A stretch of DNA of 30,427 nt from NCBI GenBank assembly GCA_034926415.1, contig JAYFRC010000084.1, positions 1 through 30,427 of the forward strand, in the 5' to 3' direction. The translations under genes were made by a program, and so were the position numbers. The DNA comes from JAYFRC01 sp034926415. GTDB lineage: Bacteria; Bacillota; Clostridia; Oscillospirales; Oscillospiraceae. Positions within the stretch are counted from its first letter, which is position 1. The number at the start of each line of letters is the position of its first letter. Positions 1-8,209 of this stretch are shown here, piece after piece. The notes under the pieces are model-generated. The model had not been told where the DNA came from. It was given only the letters and a program-made list of their open reading frames with translations, and did not search any database.

Positions 1-150
1 GGCCGCCGTGAAAACGGCAAAGCAGCCTTGATAAGCGCCATAATACCTATAACAACTGTACTGATAACTGTCCTGCTATTTTGCCTGGTACAGCAAACTA
101 AATTGACAAGTCATTATATCACAAATATAATATATTGCAAACTTAAATGA
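1..150 (+). CDS. C-terminal end of a membrane protein (partial)
   Basis: One frame is open from the first base to a TGA at 148-150 and gives 49 residues; the other two plus frames close within 30 bases. After a charged start (GRRENGK) comes a hydrophobic stretch of about 20 residues (ALISAIIPITTVLITVLLFC), then a short polar tail. This fits the last transmembrane helix and tail of an integral membrane protein whose body lies outside the window. No family can be named from so little. The frame could be chance, since it lacks a start, but the codon use and the membrane-like segment argue for a real gene. Confidence 0.5.
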   Translation, partial: GRRENGKAALISAIIPITTVLITVLLFCLVQQTKLTSHYITNIIYCKLK

Positions 151-206
151 AATTTTTTCCTGAAATCTTACGGTTTGGCGTTGTCCGTGTTGTTTACAGA
201 ATTGTA

Positions 207-235
207 ACGACAACAGCTGCCGATAAGTGTATAAT
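207..235 (+). promoter_or_regulatory. Probable sigma-A promoter of the rhomboid-like gene
   Basis: A perfect -10 box TATAAT lies at 230-235. The hexamer 17 bp upstream (ACGACA, 207-212) matches the -35 consensus at four of six positions. A small palindrome, TTGT-AACG-ACAA (202-213), overlaps the -35 and could be an operator. The mRNA leader would be about 40 nt. Confidence 0.5.
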
Positions 236-281
236 TATAAGCGGCACAATAAGAAAGAAATAATATTCGGAGGCGAATTTT

Positions 282-1163
282 TTGTCAAAAATAAGAAATA
301 AAATAGACGAATTCTGCTACTCTCACCCCAATTTCGGCATACCGAATTTAATGAAAGTGATTGTGATAGGCAACGTCGTCGTCTACGCACTCTACCTTTT
401 AACCAACTATAATCATTCCTCAATCGACTTTCTCTCGTTCAATCTCTCCTCCCTGCTCTCCGGTGAGATATGGCGCATAGTGACGTTCATCTTCGTTCCG
501 TACGATTATAATCCCATCTGGTTCGCCATCGGACTGTTTTTCTTCTATTCCATCGGAAACGCGCTTGAGCGTGAATGGGGTACGGCCAAATTCAATGTCT
601 TTTTCTTCGGCGGCTCGCTGCTTACGCTCCTGTACGTCATAATCGTCTCCGCCGTCTCCGGACTCAGCATAACGCTTGCGGGAACATACTACGTGAATAT
701 GTCCATGTTCTTCGCTTTCGCGATGCTCTACCCCGAGGCAAACGTCCTTTTGATAATCATTCCCATAAAGATAAAATACCTTGCTTGGATAAGCGCGGCC
801 ATGTTCGCCCTTGAGTTCATCCGCGGCTTGTTCGCCGGCGGAGGGCTCGCATCGTTTATCCCGGTCATCGCCCTTCTCAACTTTTTCATCTTCTTCTGGG
901 ACGATCTCTCAGGCTGGGTGCGGGAGAAGACCGGTATGCAGTCCCACCATCATTCGCGCAAGACGATAGAATTCAAAAAGGCCGTGAAGCAGCAAAAGGA
1001 ACATAAGGGCTACAACCACAAGTGCGCCGTCTGCGGCAGGACGGATACGGATTATCCAAACCTCCAGTTCCGCTACTGTTCAAAGTGCGACGGCTATTAC
1101 TGCTACTGCGAGGATCATATAAACAACCATGTCCATGTGAAAAACGACAGCGGAAAACCCTAA
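282..1163 (+). CDS. Rhomboid-fold membrane protein with C-terminal zinc finger, probably a pseudoprotease
   Basis: The 293-residue protein starts at TTG, chosen because GGAGGC (269-274) sits about 7 nt upstream. Residues 25-210 hold about six hydrophobic helices laid out like rhomboid proteins: an EIWRIVTFIFVP segment (62-73), then FYSIGNALEREWG (88-100), which resembles the family's LE..WG motif. The rhomboid catalytic GxSG serine is not seen; the matching helix reads YVNMSMFFAF. The last helix (188-206) has no histidine. It is therefore probably a non-proteolytic relative. The cytoplasmic tail carries a His run (222-224) and a likely zinc site: C248, C251, C266, C269, C274, C276, H279 and H283. 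The gene stands alone between a promoter and a strong terminator. Substrate or partner is unknown. Confidence 0.75.
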   Translation: MSKIRNKIDEFCYSHPNFGIPNLMKVIVIGNVVVYALYLLTNYNHSSIDFLSFNLSSLLSGEIWRIVTFIFVPYDYNPIWFAIGLFFFYSIGNALEREWGTAKFNVFFFGGSLLTLLYVIIVSAVSGLSITLAGTYYVNMSMFFAFAMLYPEANVLLIIIPIKIKYLAWISAAMFALEFIRGLFAGGGLASFIPVIALLNFFIFFWDDLSGWVREKTGMQSHHHSRKTIEFKKAVKQQKEHKGYNHKCAVCGRTDTDYPNLQFRYCSKCDGYYCYCEDHINNHVHVKNDSGKP

Positions 1164-1170
1164 TAAGCGG

Positions 1171-1205
1171 CGCGGCTCCGGGAAAATCCGGAGCCGCGTT
1201 TTATC
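1171..1205 (+). terminator. Rho-independent terminator after the rhomboid-like gene
   Basis: An 11-bp perfect GC-rich stem (1171-1181 with 1188-1198) with a 6-nt loop is followed by TTTTA. It begins 8 nt after the stop codon. Confidence 0.85.
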
Positions 1206-1264
1206 TTCTTACATTTCTCCGACCGCGTGAAATTTCATGAATCTTCCGGCGTTTTCAATACCCC

Positions 1265-1304
1265 CGTAAAAAAGCGGAGCTGTCCGTACAGGGCAGCTCC
1301 GCTT
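1265..1304 (-). terminator. Rho-independent terminator of the lipoprotein gene
   Basis: An 11-bp stem (1272-1282 with 1294-1304) is followed on the minus strand by a run of six T. It lies just downstream of the minus-strand lipoprotein gene, so each of the two convergent genes has its own terminator. Confidence 0.85.
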
Positions 1305-1317
1305 ATATTATGTAAAC

Positions 1318-2154
1318 TCATTTGAGTCCCAGTAAAGCCTTTCCGGCATCGCTGAGATACGGCTTTATCACGTCGTAGCTTATGAGGAACTGCTGCTCGC
1401 CCGCCGCGTAGCAAGCCAGCGAATAAGCCGGGAAGCTTACGTACATCCCTTCTGGAGTGAACCATGTGTAGTAATCCACGTTCCAGTTCGATATCGTGGT
1501 CTTGTAGTCATCCCAGTAGCCGCTGAACACCTCGGGATCAAGCTCCTCGCTCGCCTGACGGAGTATCTCGTCCGCGACCACGTCGTGTAGCTTCTGTGAA
1601 TCCTCTCCGAGCGTTGTAACGTCGGTTATGAATTTTCCGTTTTCAACATCGAAGTTCCACGCCGACATATATGTAAAACCGTGCGCGCCGCCGGCGTAGG
1701 ATGAATATCCCCTCTGAACGCTCAGCAGCTTTCCGACGTTATTCCATGCGCACGATACCTCGTCAGTGTAGTGCGTATCCCAGTTGTCGCCCTTGCTCAC
1801 AACGCCCGCGTCGAGCTCGTATTTGTACTGGTCCTCGGCATACTGCGACGTCTCAGCAAAGCTGTCCGCGAGGCCCTGGAAATACTTGTCGACCTCCGTG
1901 TTGAACGTGCTGGCCGCAGTCGTCACAGTCTCCTCCGCGTCGGCAGTCGGGACCATGTGCGGGACGCTGTAATCGTATTCCGCAATAAGCGTGGACTTGT
2001 CAGCAGTGTACCATTGCTTCGTCATCTCTTGCGTCTCGATTGTGAACTGGCTCATCAGGTCGGGCTTCTGCGTTTGCTCACTCTGATTTCCACAGGCAGA
2101 AAGCAGTGCGGAAAGCGCGGCCGCGACAAGTATTACTGAAATTACTTTTTTCAC
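1318..2154 (-). CDS. Lipoprotein with RsiV/DUF3298-like domain
   Basis: I place the start at GTG 2154 because AAGGAG lies 7 nt upstream; the longer open frame to 2199 adds 15 residues without a ribosome binding site. The 278-residue product opens with KK, a hydrophobic stretch and the lipobox LSAC (residues 18-21), so Cys21 should be lipid-modified and the protein held on the outer face of the membrane. The C-terminal half (GYSSYAGGAHGFTYMSAWNF, then a segment ending in ISYDVIKPYLSDAG) resembles the DUF3298 domain found in RsiV and related secreted proteins. In RsiV this domain belongs to an anti-sigma factor that senses lysozyme, but no sigma-factor gene or cytoplasmic anti-sigma part is present here. 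It is a single-gene unit. Its ligand is unknown. Confidence 0.75.
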   Translation of the reverse strand: MKKVISVILVAAALSALLSACGNQSEQTQKPDLMSQFTIETQEMTKQWYTADKSTLIAEYDYSVPHMVPTADAEETVTTAASTFNTEVDKYFQGLADSFAETSQYAEDQYKYELDAGVVSKGDNWDTHYTDEVSCAWNNVGKLLSVQRGYSSYAGGAHGFTYMSAWNFDVENGKFITDVTTLGEDSQKLHDVVADEILRQASEELDPEVFSGYWDDYKTTISNWNVDYYTWFTPEGMYVSFPAYSLACYAAGEQQFLISYDVIKPYLSDAGKALLGLK

Positions 2155-2187
2155 CGTGTGTCTCCTTTTTCTGTATTGCAATGTAAA

Positions 2188-2216
2188 ATTATACGTCATA
2201 CCCGATATTCAGTAAA
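2188..2216 (-). promoter_or_regulatory. Promoter of the RsiV-like lipoprotein gene
   Basis: Read on the minus strand, TTTACT (2216-2211), a 17-bp spacer and a perfect TATAAT (2193-2188) precede the GTG start by about 34 nt. Confidence 0.65.
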
Positions 2217-2247
2217 GTTCAATTTATGACAAGTTATATCAAATATA

Positions 2248-3447
2248 TTACAGAATAAACGGGCTTATCCTCCATTCGCTCCCCCCTTCTGATTCAGAAA
2301 GTCTTGGATAGCAAAGTGTGTAAAGGTCAGTGCATTGCGCCTCTAATTCAAACATCCGCAGCGCCGCTCCGCCTGTTTTTCTCACATCGGCGGGTTTGGT
2401 AATTATAGGTATTTCCGCATTTTTCTTCATTTTTGCCAGTATTTCCCTGCCAACCACGTTGAAAGCCAGCGGTCTTATATACGGCGCTCTTTCGGGCGCA
2501 TCCTCCGCTCTTATCCCGAGATATGCGCAAAGCGCCGTCCGCCGTATCCGCGTATAGGCATATCTCTTTGATTTGACTCCGGCAAACATGGCTTCGATTC
2601 CAGTCGCAGAGCGCGCACATCTGAAGAAACGATGATAAAGGCCTTCCCCCGCGCCCTCTGTCGCGGCCCAGTCCTCTTTGCTCATCAAGTGGTATTTTGC
2701 CAGAGCCGCTCTTTCGCAGGTCTCAAAGCGCACCGGCGCTCTGCCGGCCTCCATCTCGCGCAGCAGCACGCTTTTGGAAGCCTCCGTCATGCCCTCCAGC
2801 GCCATGCCGATGTTTCCTGCAAATATTGCGCTCCTCAGCGCCGAGGCCGATGGAAGCTCACCGAGGCCCTCGCCGTCGTGCGCCGAGCCCTCGCGCTTTA
2901 TTACTATCGTCTCAAGCTCTGGGGCGAATCGCTTTATCGCCTTCATGTACTCAACGCCGAGGATATCATTTGGGCTTGCGAGCACGTCGGCCGCGTCTTT
3001 ATTGATGGCGCGCACCGCCGCCTGTCTCGCCGCCGCGAAGGATATCCCTCCCGCGAGTTCCTCTTTTAGCTTCTCGGAAAATCTCGCATCAAGCAGCGCG
3101 TCGGCCGCCGCCGCCAGCATTTTCGCCTCTCCGCATTCGCTGCCGAAGCTTATGCAGTCTACCGCTCCCGTATCGTGCAGCAGCCGCACAGCCGACGACG
3201 CGAACCTCTCCGCCGAGGACAGGGCAAGCGGTGTCGGCAGCTCCAGGACCAGATCGACCCCGCTTCTTACGGCGGCCTCCGCTCGTGACGCCTTGTTCAT
3301 TATCGCCAAATCACCGCGCTGAACAAAATTTCCGCTCATCACGCATACCAAGGCGCAGTCCCCTGCCGCCCGCCTCGTAAGCTCGATGTGGCGCGCGTGC
3401 CCTAGGTGCATTGGATTGTATTCTGTTAAAAATCCGACAATCTTCAT
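2248..3447 (-). CDS. tmcAL: tRNA(Met) cytidine acetate ligase TmcAL (YlbM family)
   Basis: TmcAL acetylates the wobble cytidine (C34) of elongator tRNA-Met using ATP and free acetate, via an acetyl-adenylate. The 399-residue protein has the family's usual length. Its start, MKIVGFLTEYNPMHLGHARH, is the nucleotidyltransferase fold with the nucleotide-binding HxGH motif at about residues 14-17. A conserved block follows (VMSGNFVQRGDLAIMNK), then VDLVLELPTP and ISFGSECG. A GGAG-type ribosome binding site lies at about 3457-3462. It is divergent from ackA across 148 bp. Since AckA makes or consumes acetyl-phosphate from acetate, the pairing links acetate status to tRNA modification; that link is my inference. 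The older annotation is DUF795 or nucleotidyltransferase. Confidence 0.92.
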   Translation of the reverse strand: MKIVGFLTEYNPMHLGHARHIELTRRAAGDCALVCVMSGNFVQRGDLAIMNKASRAEAAVRSGVDLVLELPTPLALSSAERFASSAVRLLHDTGAVDCISFGSECGEAKMLAAAADALLDARFSEKLKEELAGGISFAAARQAAVRAINKDAADVLASPNDILGVEYMKAIKRFAPELETIVIKREGSAHDGEGLGELPSASALRSAIFAGNIGMALEGMTEASKSVLLREMEAGRAPVRFETCERAALAKYHLMSKEDWAATEGAGEGLYHRFFRCARSATGIEAMFAGVKSKRYAYTRIRRTALCAYLGIRAEDAPERAPYIRPLAFNVVGREILAKMKKNAEIPIITKPADVRKTGGAALRMFELEAQCTDLYTLCYPRLSESEGGSEWRISPFIL

Positions 3448-3488
3448 GAATATTTTCTCCGCCCGATTGGCTTTTTTCGAAAATACGG

Positions 3489-3517
3489 TTGAGAAAGGAG
3501 TGCTTTTAGTTTACAAT
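3489..3517 (+). promoter_or_regulatory. Promoter of ackA
   Basis: TTGAGA (3489-3494), a 17-bp spacer and TACAAT (3512-3517) give a near-consensus sigma-A promoter, five of six matches in each box. The leader is about 70 nt and contains a small inverted repeat (CTCGG 3549-3553 with CCGAG 3560-3564) before the AAGGAG site at 3579-3584. Confidence 0.75.
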
Positions 3518-3595
3518 GGAGTTTACTGAATTGTACCCTATTTTTCGGCTCGGCGCAAGCCGAGGCCAAATATATGCGAAGGAGTTTGAAACCAA

Positions 3596-4804
3596 ATGAA
3601 AGTTCTTGTTATCAACGCAGGCAGTTCCTCCCTGAAATATCAGCTTATCGACCCCGAAACCGAGAAGCTCTATGCCAAGGGTCTCTGCGAGCGCATCGGC
3701 ATCGACGGTAAGTTCACTTACAAGCCCCAGGTGGAGGGCAAGGAGAAGCTGGATGCCATCGACGTCAAAATGCCCACTCATTCCGAGGCGATCCAGGCCG
3801 TGCTGAACGCTCTGGTCGACCCGAAGAACGGCGTTATCACCTCCATGAAGGAAATCGACGCCGTCGGCCATCGTGTCGTTCACGGCGGCGAGGCGTTTGC
3901 CAGCTCCGTCATCATCGACGAAAAGGTCATGAAGGCTCTCGAGGACTGCATTCCTCTCGCTCCTCTGCACAACCCCGCCAACATCACCGGCATCCGTGCC
4001 TGCGAGAAGGTCATGCCCGGCGTGCCCATGGTCGGCGTATTCGACACCGCTTTCCATCAGACAATGCCGCCCCGCGCGTATATCTACGCCCTCCCCTATA
4101 AATATTATGAGGAGAAGAAAGTCCGCCGCTACGGCTTCCACGGCACTTCCCATTATTATGTCTCCCGCCGTGCCGCCGCTATGCTGAACACCCCCATCGA
4201 GAAGCTCAAAATAGTCACCTGCCACCTTGGCAACGGCTCCTCCATCGCCGCAATTGACGGAGGCAAGAGCATCGAGACTTCCATGGGCTTCACTCCCCTC
4301 GACGGTCTGCCCATGGGCACCCGCTGCGGCTCTATCGACCCCTCCATCATCGAATTCCTCATGGAGCAGTACAATCTGTCGATCGAGCAGGTCATGGACA
4401 TCCTCAATAAGAAGTCCGGCATGCTCGGCATCTCCGGCGTGTCCTCCGACTTCCGCGACCTTGAAAAGGCTGCGGCCGAGGGCAACCAGCGCGCCGCTCT
4501 CGCGATCGACATCTTCTGCTACAAGACCCACAAGCGCATCGCTTCCGCCGCGGCCGCAATGGATGGCATCGACGTTCTGGTATTTACCGCCGGCGTCGGC
4601 GAAAACTCTCCGTCCCTGCGCGAGCGTATTGCTTCCGGCCTTGAGTTCATGGGCGTAAAGATGGATTCCGCCAAGGACGACGAAGTCCACGGCATAGAGA
4701 AGCTCATCTCCACCGCCGACTCCAAGGTCAAGGTCCTTGTGGTTCCCACAAACGAAGAGCTCATGATAGCCATCGACACCATGAACCTCGTAAAGGGCAA
4801 GTAA
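3596..4804 (+). CDS. ackA: Acetate kinase
   Basis: AckA interconverts acetate plus ATP with acetyl-phosphate plus ADP, the ATP-yielding last step of acetate fermentation. The 402-residue product has the family's normal length and begins with the classic MKVLVINAGSSSLKYQLID, where Asn7 belongs to the active site. Later family blocks are DAVGHRVVHGG, FDTAFHQTMP, YGFHGTSHYYVS, CHLGNGSSIAAI and the C-terminal PTNEE (Glu387/388). The pta gene that usually pairs with it is not in the window. The gene has its own promoter and a strong terminator, so it is a single-gene unit here. Codon use is strongly biased to C-ending codons, as expected for a highly expressed gene. Confidence 0.98.
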   Translation: MKVLVINAGSSSLKYQLIDPETEKLYAKGLCERIGIDGKFTYKPQVEGKEKLDAIDVKMPTHSEAIQAVLNALVDPKNGVITSMKEIDAVGHRVVHGGEAFASSVIIDEKVMKALEDCIPLAPLHNPANITGIRACEKVMPGVPMVGVFDTAFHQTMPPRAYIYALPYKYYEEKKVRRYGFHGTSHYYVSRRAAAMLNTPIEKLKIVTCHLGNGSSIAAIDGGKSIETSMGFTPLDGLPMGTRCGSIDPSIIEFLMEQYNLSIEQVMDILNKKSGMLGISGVSSDFRDLEKAAAEGNQRAALAIDIFCYKTHKRIASAAAAMDGIDVLVFTAGVGENSPSLRERIASGLEFMGVKMDSAKDDEVHGIEKLISTADSKVKVLVVPTNEELMIAIDTMNLVKGK

Positions 4805-4820
4805 GATACATAGTCACATT

Positions 4821-4858
4821 AAAAACGGAAGCGGACTTACGCCCGCTTCCGTTTTTTA
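4821..4858 (+). terminator. Terminator of ackA
   Basis: A 14-bp stem, 4821-4834 with 4843-4856, has an 8-nt loop and ends in a run of six T. The loop and stem are preceded by A residues, so it could also work on the other strand. Confidence 0.9.
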
Positions 4859-4918
4859 GTTTTGTGTGCTATTCTTTACCTATACCTTAAAGGCAGTGTT
4901 CCTGCGGAGGTGCCCGTA

Positions 4919-5584
4919 ATGAAAAAATCCCTGCTCTATGCGATGCCGGCCGAAGCCGCTCCCATGCTCTCCGGCGCGGAGAAGCTGAGCAACGTCTCCG
5001 GCGCTTCGGTATATTCGCTCCCCGGCGGCGACACGCTCTGCATCTGCGGAGTCGGCAAGGTCTACGCCGCAATGGCGGCCGACCTTCTCTGCCGCGAGTT
5101 TTCGCCCGACCTTATTATCAATCTCGGCGTCGCCGGCAGTCTTAACGAAACACCTGTCGGCACGCTCGTTGCGGCGGAGTCCTGCGTCCAGCACGACGTG
5201 GACACGACTCTTGCCGGAGACGAAGCGGGCTTCGTATCCACGGTCAATGCCCGCTCGTTTCCCTGCGCGTTTACGCGCGAGTCCGCCGCTATGCTTGAAA
5301 GCCGGGGGCTGCGCGTAGTGCACGGCGTCGTAGCCACAGGCGACTGGTTCGGCCGCGATTTTCCGCGCGCCGAATGGATAAAATCCGAGTTCGGCGCCGA
5401 TGTCGTCGATATGGAAGCCTGCGCCGCGGCCCAGGTATGCATGAGAAACGGCGTCGCGTTCATCGCTGTCAAGTCCGTGTCCGACCACCTGTTTTCAGAC
5501 GACCAGAGCGCCGAATACCGTGAAAATATCCGCTCCGCCCTGGATTCGCTTACGGCTGCGGCGAAAATACTGCTTGAAATGTAA
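4919..5584 (+). CDS. MTA/SAH nucleosidase-like protein (PNP/UDP phosphorylase superfamily)
   Basis: The start is ATG 4919, supported by GGAGG at 4906-4910; the frame extends 19 residues further up without a better site. The 221-residue protein matches the length and motifs of 5'-methylthioadenosine/S-adenosylhomocysteine nucleosidases: AMPAE with Glu12, GVGKVYAA, LIINLGVAGSL, VDMEA with Glu166 (ribose binding) and VKSVSDH with Asp189 (general acid). Such enzymes cleave adenine from SAH, MTA or 5'-deoxyadenosine. The product of SAH cleavage, S-ribosylhomocysteine, is the substrate of LuxS, encoded about 3.5 kb downstream. Other members of the superfamily, such as futalosine hydrolase, cannot be excluded. 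The gene lies alone between two terminators. Confidence 0.82.
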   Translation: MKKSLLYAMPAEAAPMLSGAEKLSNVSGASVYSLPGGDTLCICGVGKVYAAMAADLLCREFSPDLIINLGVAGSLNETPVGTLVAAESCVQHDVDTTLAGDEAGFVSTVNARSFPCAFTRESAAMLESRGLRVVHGVVATGDWFGRDFPRAEWIKSEFGADVVDMEACAAAQVCMRNGVAFIAVKSVSDHLFSDDQSAEYRENIRSALDSLTAAAKILLEM

Positions 5585-5643
5585 GCCTCTGCGGCTTCTG
5601 TCGCAAATCGTCGTGCGCGACGACATCCGGAACCTTAAACGCA

Positions 5644-5693
5644 AACGCCCCGGCGGATATTGTCCGCCGGGGCGTTATTTTATTTATTTTTTT
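5644..5693 (+). terminator. Terminator between convergent genes
   Basis: A perfect 14-bp GC-rich stem, 5644-5657 with 5663-5676, has a 5-nt loop and is followed by a T-rich tract to 5693. The tract overlaps the last codons of the convergent minus-strand gene. The minus-strand side has only a weak T run. Confidence 0.88.
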
Positions 5694-6490
5694 ATATAGT
5701 ACCCCTCGACCGATAAGGTTATGTCGGACTTGTCGCCCTGGCTTTCGGGATGGTCGATGTTCATCGACAGCATACACGTTAGCTGCGTCACGTCGCCGAC
5801 CCTGAACGCGCGTGTGATCGTCTTGCCCGGGTCAACTCTTACGATGGAGAATTTTTCGAGGCTCGTGCTTATCGTCTTTGCATGGTAAACGAACACCGAC
5901 TCCGTCGCCTGCCCGTTGTTCGTGACCGTAATGACGACATAACTGTTCGACTGGCAAAAATACTGTTGATCAGAAAGTCCGTAGGCCGACTGTATCCTCG
6001 CGTCTTTGAACAGGATGTACGTCCCTCCGCTCTTATCGACCGTCGCGGGGTCTATCTCGGTGAACTCACCCGCCTTCACGCCGAGTTCCGGTTCGGTCGG
6101 ATACTTTGCGTAAACCTCTTCTGCTGTCGGCACGTCGTCGTCGCCCGTCCCTATCGTTATCGTTACGCTCTGCTCCGGCCCGCCGAGCTCTACCGTCCCG
6201 GTCCTTGCGTACCAGTCTATGTCCGCGTCGAACAGGTCGCATATCGTGCGCGCGGGAAGATAGGTCGTCGCCCCGCCGTTTTCGTCGGTATAGGTTATCG
6301 AGGACGGCACCTTCGCGCCCGAGGCGGTCGTTTGCTCGTCGCCTTTGGATATGACCGATTTGCCGAGCATATCTACATTTACCTGATTGAACGCCACCTT
6401 GCCTGACGACGCCATCGCCGCCGTCGTAAGTGATACCGCAAACGCCACCGCTGCCGCGCCCGCGAAAAACGACGCTATTTCTTTTTTCAT
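5684..6490 (-). CDS. Secreted protein with copper-amine-oxidase-N-like domain
   Basis: The 268-residue protein has a signal peptide (MKKEIASFFAGAAAVAFAVS, cleavage after about residue 28 at AMA-SS). Residues of roughly 30-115 resemble the 'copper amine oxidase N-terminal' repeat common on clostridial surface proteins, with KVAFNQVNVDMLGK followed by TTYLPARTICDLFDADIDWY. That domain has no known catalytic role. The rest is beta-rich with no family I recognise. It ends in the lysines YYIKK with no sorting signal or membrane anchor, so it is probably released or loosely attached. It is the last gene of the blaI-M56 operon (27-bp gap), which suggests it is an output or partner of that system. 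Confidence 0.7.
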   Translation of the reverse strand: MKKEIASFFAGAAAVAFAVSLTTAAMASSGKVAFNQVNVDMLGKSVISKGDEQTTASGAKVPSSITYTDENGGATTYLPARTICDLFDADIDWYARTGTVELGGPEQSVTITIGTGDDDVPTAEEVYAKYPTEPELGVKAGEFTEIDPATVDKSGGTYILFKDARIQSAYGLSDQQYFCQSNSYVVITVTNNGQATESVFVYHAKTISTSLEKFSIVRVDPGKTITRAFRVGDVTQLTCMLSMNIDHPESQGDKSDITLSVEGYYIKK

Positions 6491-6517
6491 TTTATGACCT
6501 TTCCTTTCCTCAACTCT

Positions 6518-8209
6518 TTATTTATCAAGCTGTGCGCTTGCCGTAAACTTGAACGTGTCGAGATCCACCGTATAAGCGTAGTCTCCGCTCATATAGCCGA
6601 GCGCGGATGTCCCGTCCGCCGCGTCTATGTCGCATTCAAGCTTTGCCGTATAGTATAGCGTGTCATCGTCGACATTCAGGTCATAGCCGCCCACGCGTAC
6701 CGCGTCGAAGGCAAACTCTCCGTCGGGCTTTTGCGGCGCGTAATTCGGCAGCTCCAGACGCGCGGTCCAGCCGTCGCTTAAAACGAGCCAGCTCACGAAC
6801 CCGCTCTCGCCGTTTTCAAGCGTCATCGTTCCGAAAACCACCGTCCAGATATCGCCGCGCGACATACACGTATCCACATCTATAGCCGCTTCCACCGCCG
6901 TCATCGCCTCGTCGTACGAGGCGTATTTGGCCTGCTGCGAAAGCCTGCCGTTGTACCAGAGCATAGGCCCGCTATTTGTCTCCTCTTTGTCCGAAGACGC
7001 GCCTGACGCATCAGCGTCGGCCGTTTTCTCCGTGTCGGCCGCCTTTGCCGTCTCCCCGGATTGTGCGTCTGACGTTTTCGCATCGGCCTTTACGGCTTCC
7101 GCTATCTTCGGCGTGGCCTGCGTGTCCGTCGCCTGCGCCGTATCCGTCGTCTGATCTGCATCCGTCGTATACGCTGTATTCGTAGGCTGTGTCGTTTCAC
7201 TTACAGCAGGCATCTGTTCCGGCGCGGTCTTTGCTTCTACCGCCCCCGTAAACGTGCACAGCGCTGCCGCCGACGCTATAACGAGCACCGCCGCCAGAGC
7301 CGCGGCGCTTTTGCGTTTTCCGTTTTGCACTATGCGCTCGACGCGCTCGCGCATACGCTTTCCCCCCCACGACATCGGAGACGTAATCAGCATGGCGCTC
7401 ACGCGCTTTGGAGCAAGGGACAGCAGCGTTCTTCCGTAAGGCACGCGCTCGCTCTCGCCGAGTGTTTTTATTGCCGCTTCGTCACAGGCGAGCTCGCAGT
7501 CCCGGCGCGAGGCGAAGGCCGCAGCCCACACAAACGGGTCGAACCAGTAAAGCGCGAGACATACGCCTCTGAGCAGCGACCATAGGTTGTCAAAGTGCTC
7601 CGCGTGCGCGCTCTCGTGCGCGATGACGTGGCGCAGTATATTTTCGTCCGCCGCGGCGCTCTCCGTTATGTATATTGCGGGTCTTAATATTCCGGCGAGG
7701 CACGGTGACTTAATCCCTCCGCAGACGTACACGCGGTAATCGCACCCCTCCGTCTCAAAAATCCGTCTGCCTCGGCGGAGTTTCACGAAAAACGCGATGT
7801 TAGCCGCGGCAAGCCACGCAGCGAAAGCGATTGCTCCGGCAGCCCAGACCGTTTTCAATATTCCTTTGACGTCCGTCTTTCCCGTATAATATGTGACTTC
7901 TTCCCCGTTGTCCGACAGCTCGGAGTACCACGTCTCATCCGCGCCGTACTCTCCGGCGTTTTCAGCCGGGATCGTCGTCACCCGCCCCGTATAAAGTCCG
8001 TCCGCCGCCGCGCTTATCTCCGCGCGGGTCTCCTGTCCTACATTCAGCACCGATACCGGAAGAGCCGGGAGGCTCGCGGGGACGAGCAGTCTCACGAGAA
8101 CAAGCAGCCAAAGCGCGTATTGCGCGGCGCGGCTTATCCTGTTTCTGAACAGAGCGCGCACGGCGAATATGACCGCTATAAGCACCGAGGAGGTAACAAG
8201 TACGTTCAT
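6518..8209 (-). CDS. M56-family membrane metalloprotease (BlaR1/MecR1-like signal transducer)
   Basis: Proteins of this type sense an extracellular signal and cut, or trigger cutting of, the partner BlaI repressor. The 563-residue product has hydrophobic helices at about 3-21, 31-50, 116-143, 215-233 and 303-325. The zinc protease motif HESAH is at 198-202, with CELACDEA (238-245) supplying the likely third ligand. In place of the penicillin-binding sensor domain of BlaR1 there is a long Thr/Asp/Ala-rich linker (about 330-415) and a C-terminal domain of about 145 residues with no serine-acylase motifs (SxxK or KTG) that I can see. The signal is therefore probably not a beta-lactam. It overlaps the repressor gene by 4 bp (ATGA), so the two are translationally coupled. 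Confidence 0.88.
   Translation of the reverse strand: MNVLVTSSVLIAVIFAVRALFRNRISRAAQYALWLLVLVRLLVPASLPALPVSVLNVGQETRAEISAAADGLYTGRVTTIPAENAGEYGADETWYSELSDNGEEVTYYTGKTDVKGILKTVWAAGAIAFAAWLAAANIAFFVKLRRGRRIFETEGCDYRVYVCGGIKSPCLAGILRPAIYITESAAADENILRHVIAHESAHAEHFDNLWSLLRGVCLALYWFDPFVWAAAFASRRDCELACDEAAIKTLGESERVPYGRTLLSLAPKRVSAMLITSPMSWGGKRMRERVERIVQNGKRKSAAALAAVLVIASAAALCTFTGAVEAKTAPEQMPAVSETTQPTNTAYTTDADQTTDTAQATDTQATPKIAEAVKADAKTSDAQSGETAKAADTEKTADADASGASSDKEETNSGPMLWYNGRLSQQAKYASYDEAMTAVEAAIDVDTCMSRGDIWTVVFGTMTLENGESGFVSWLVLSDGWTARLELPNYAPQKPDGEFAFDAVRVGGYDLNVDDDTLYYTAKLECDIDAADGTSALGYMSGDYAYTVDLDTFKFTASAQLDK

Noticed and set aside
1318..2154. Anti-sigma factor RsiV
   Set aside because: Only the extracellular DUF3298-like part is similar; the protein is a lipoprotein without a cytoplasmic anti-sigma region, and no sigma-factor gene adjoins it.
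3506..4690. A 394-codon open frame on the minus strand opposite ackA
   Set aside because: It is exactly antisense to a certain gene with strong codon bias; the product is a His/Asp/Gly-rich string with no family pattern, and it has no ribosome binding site.
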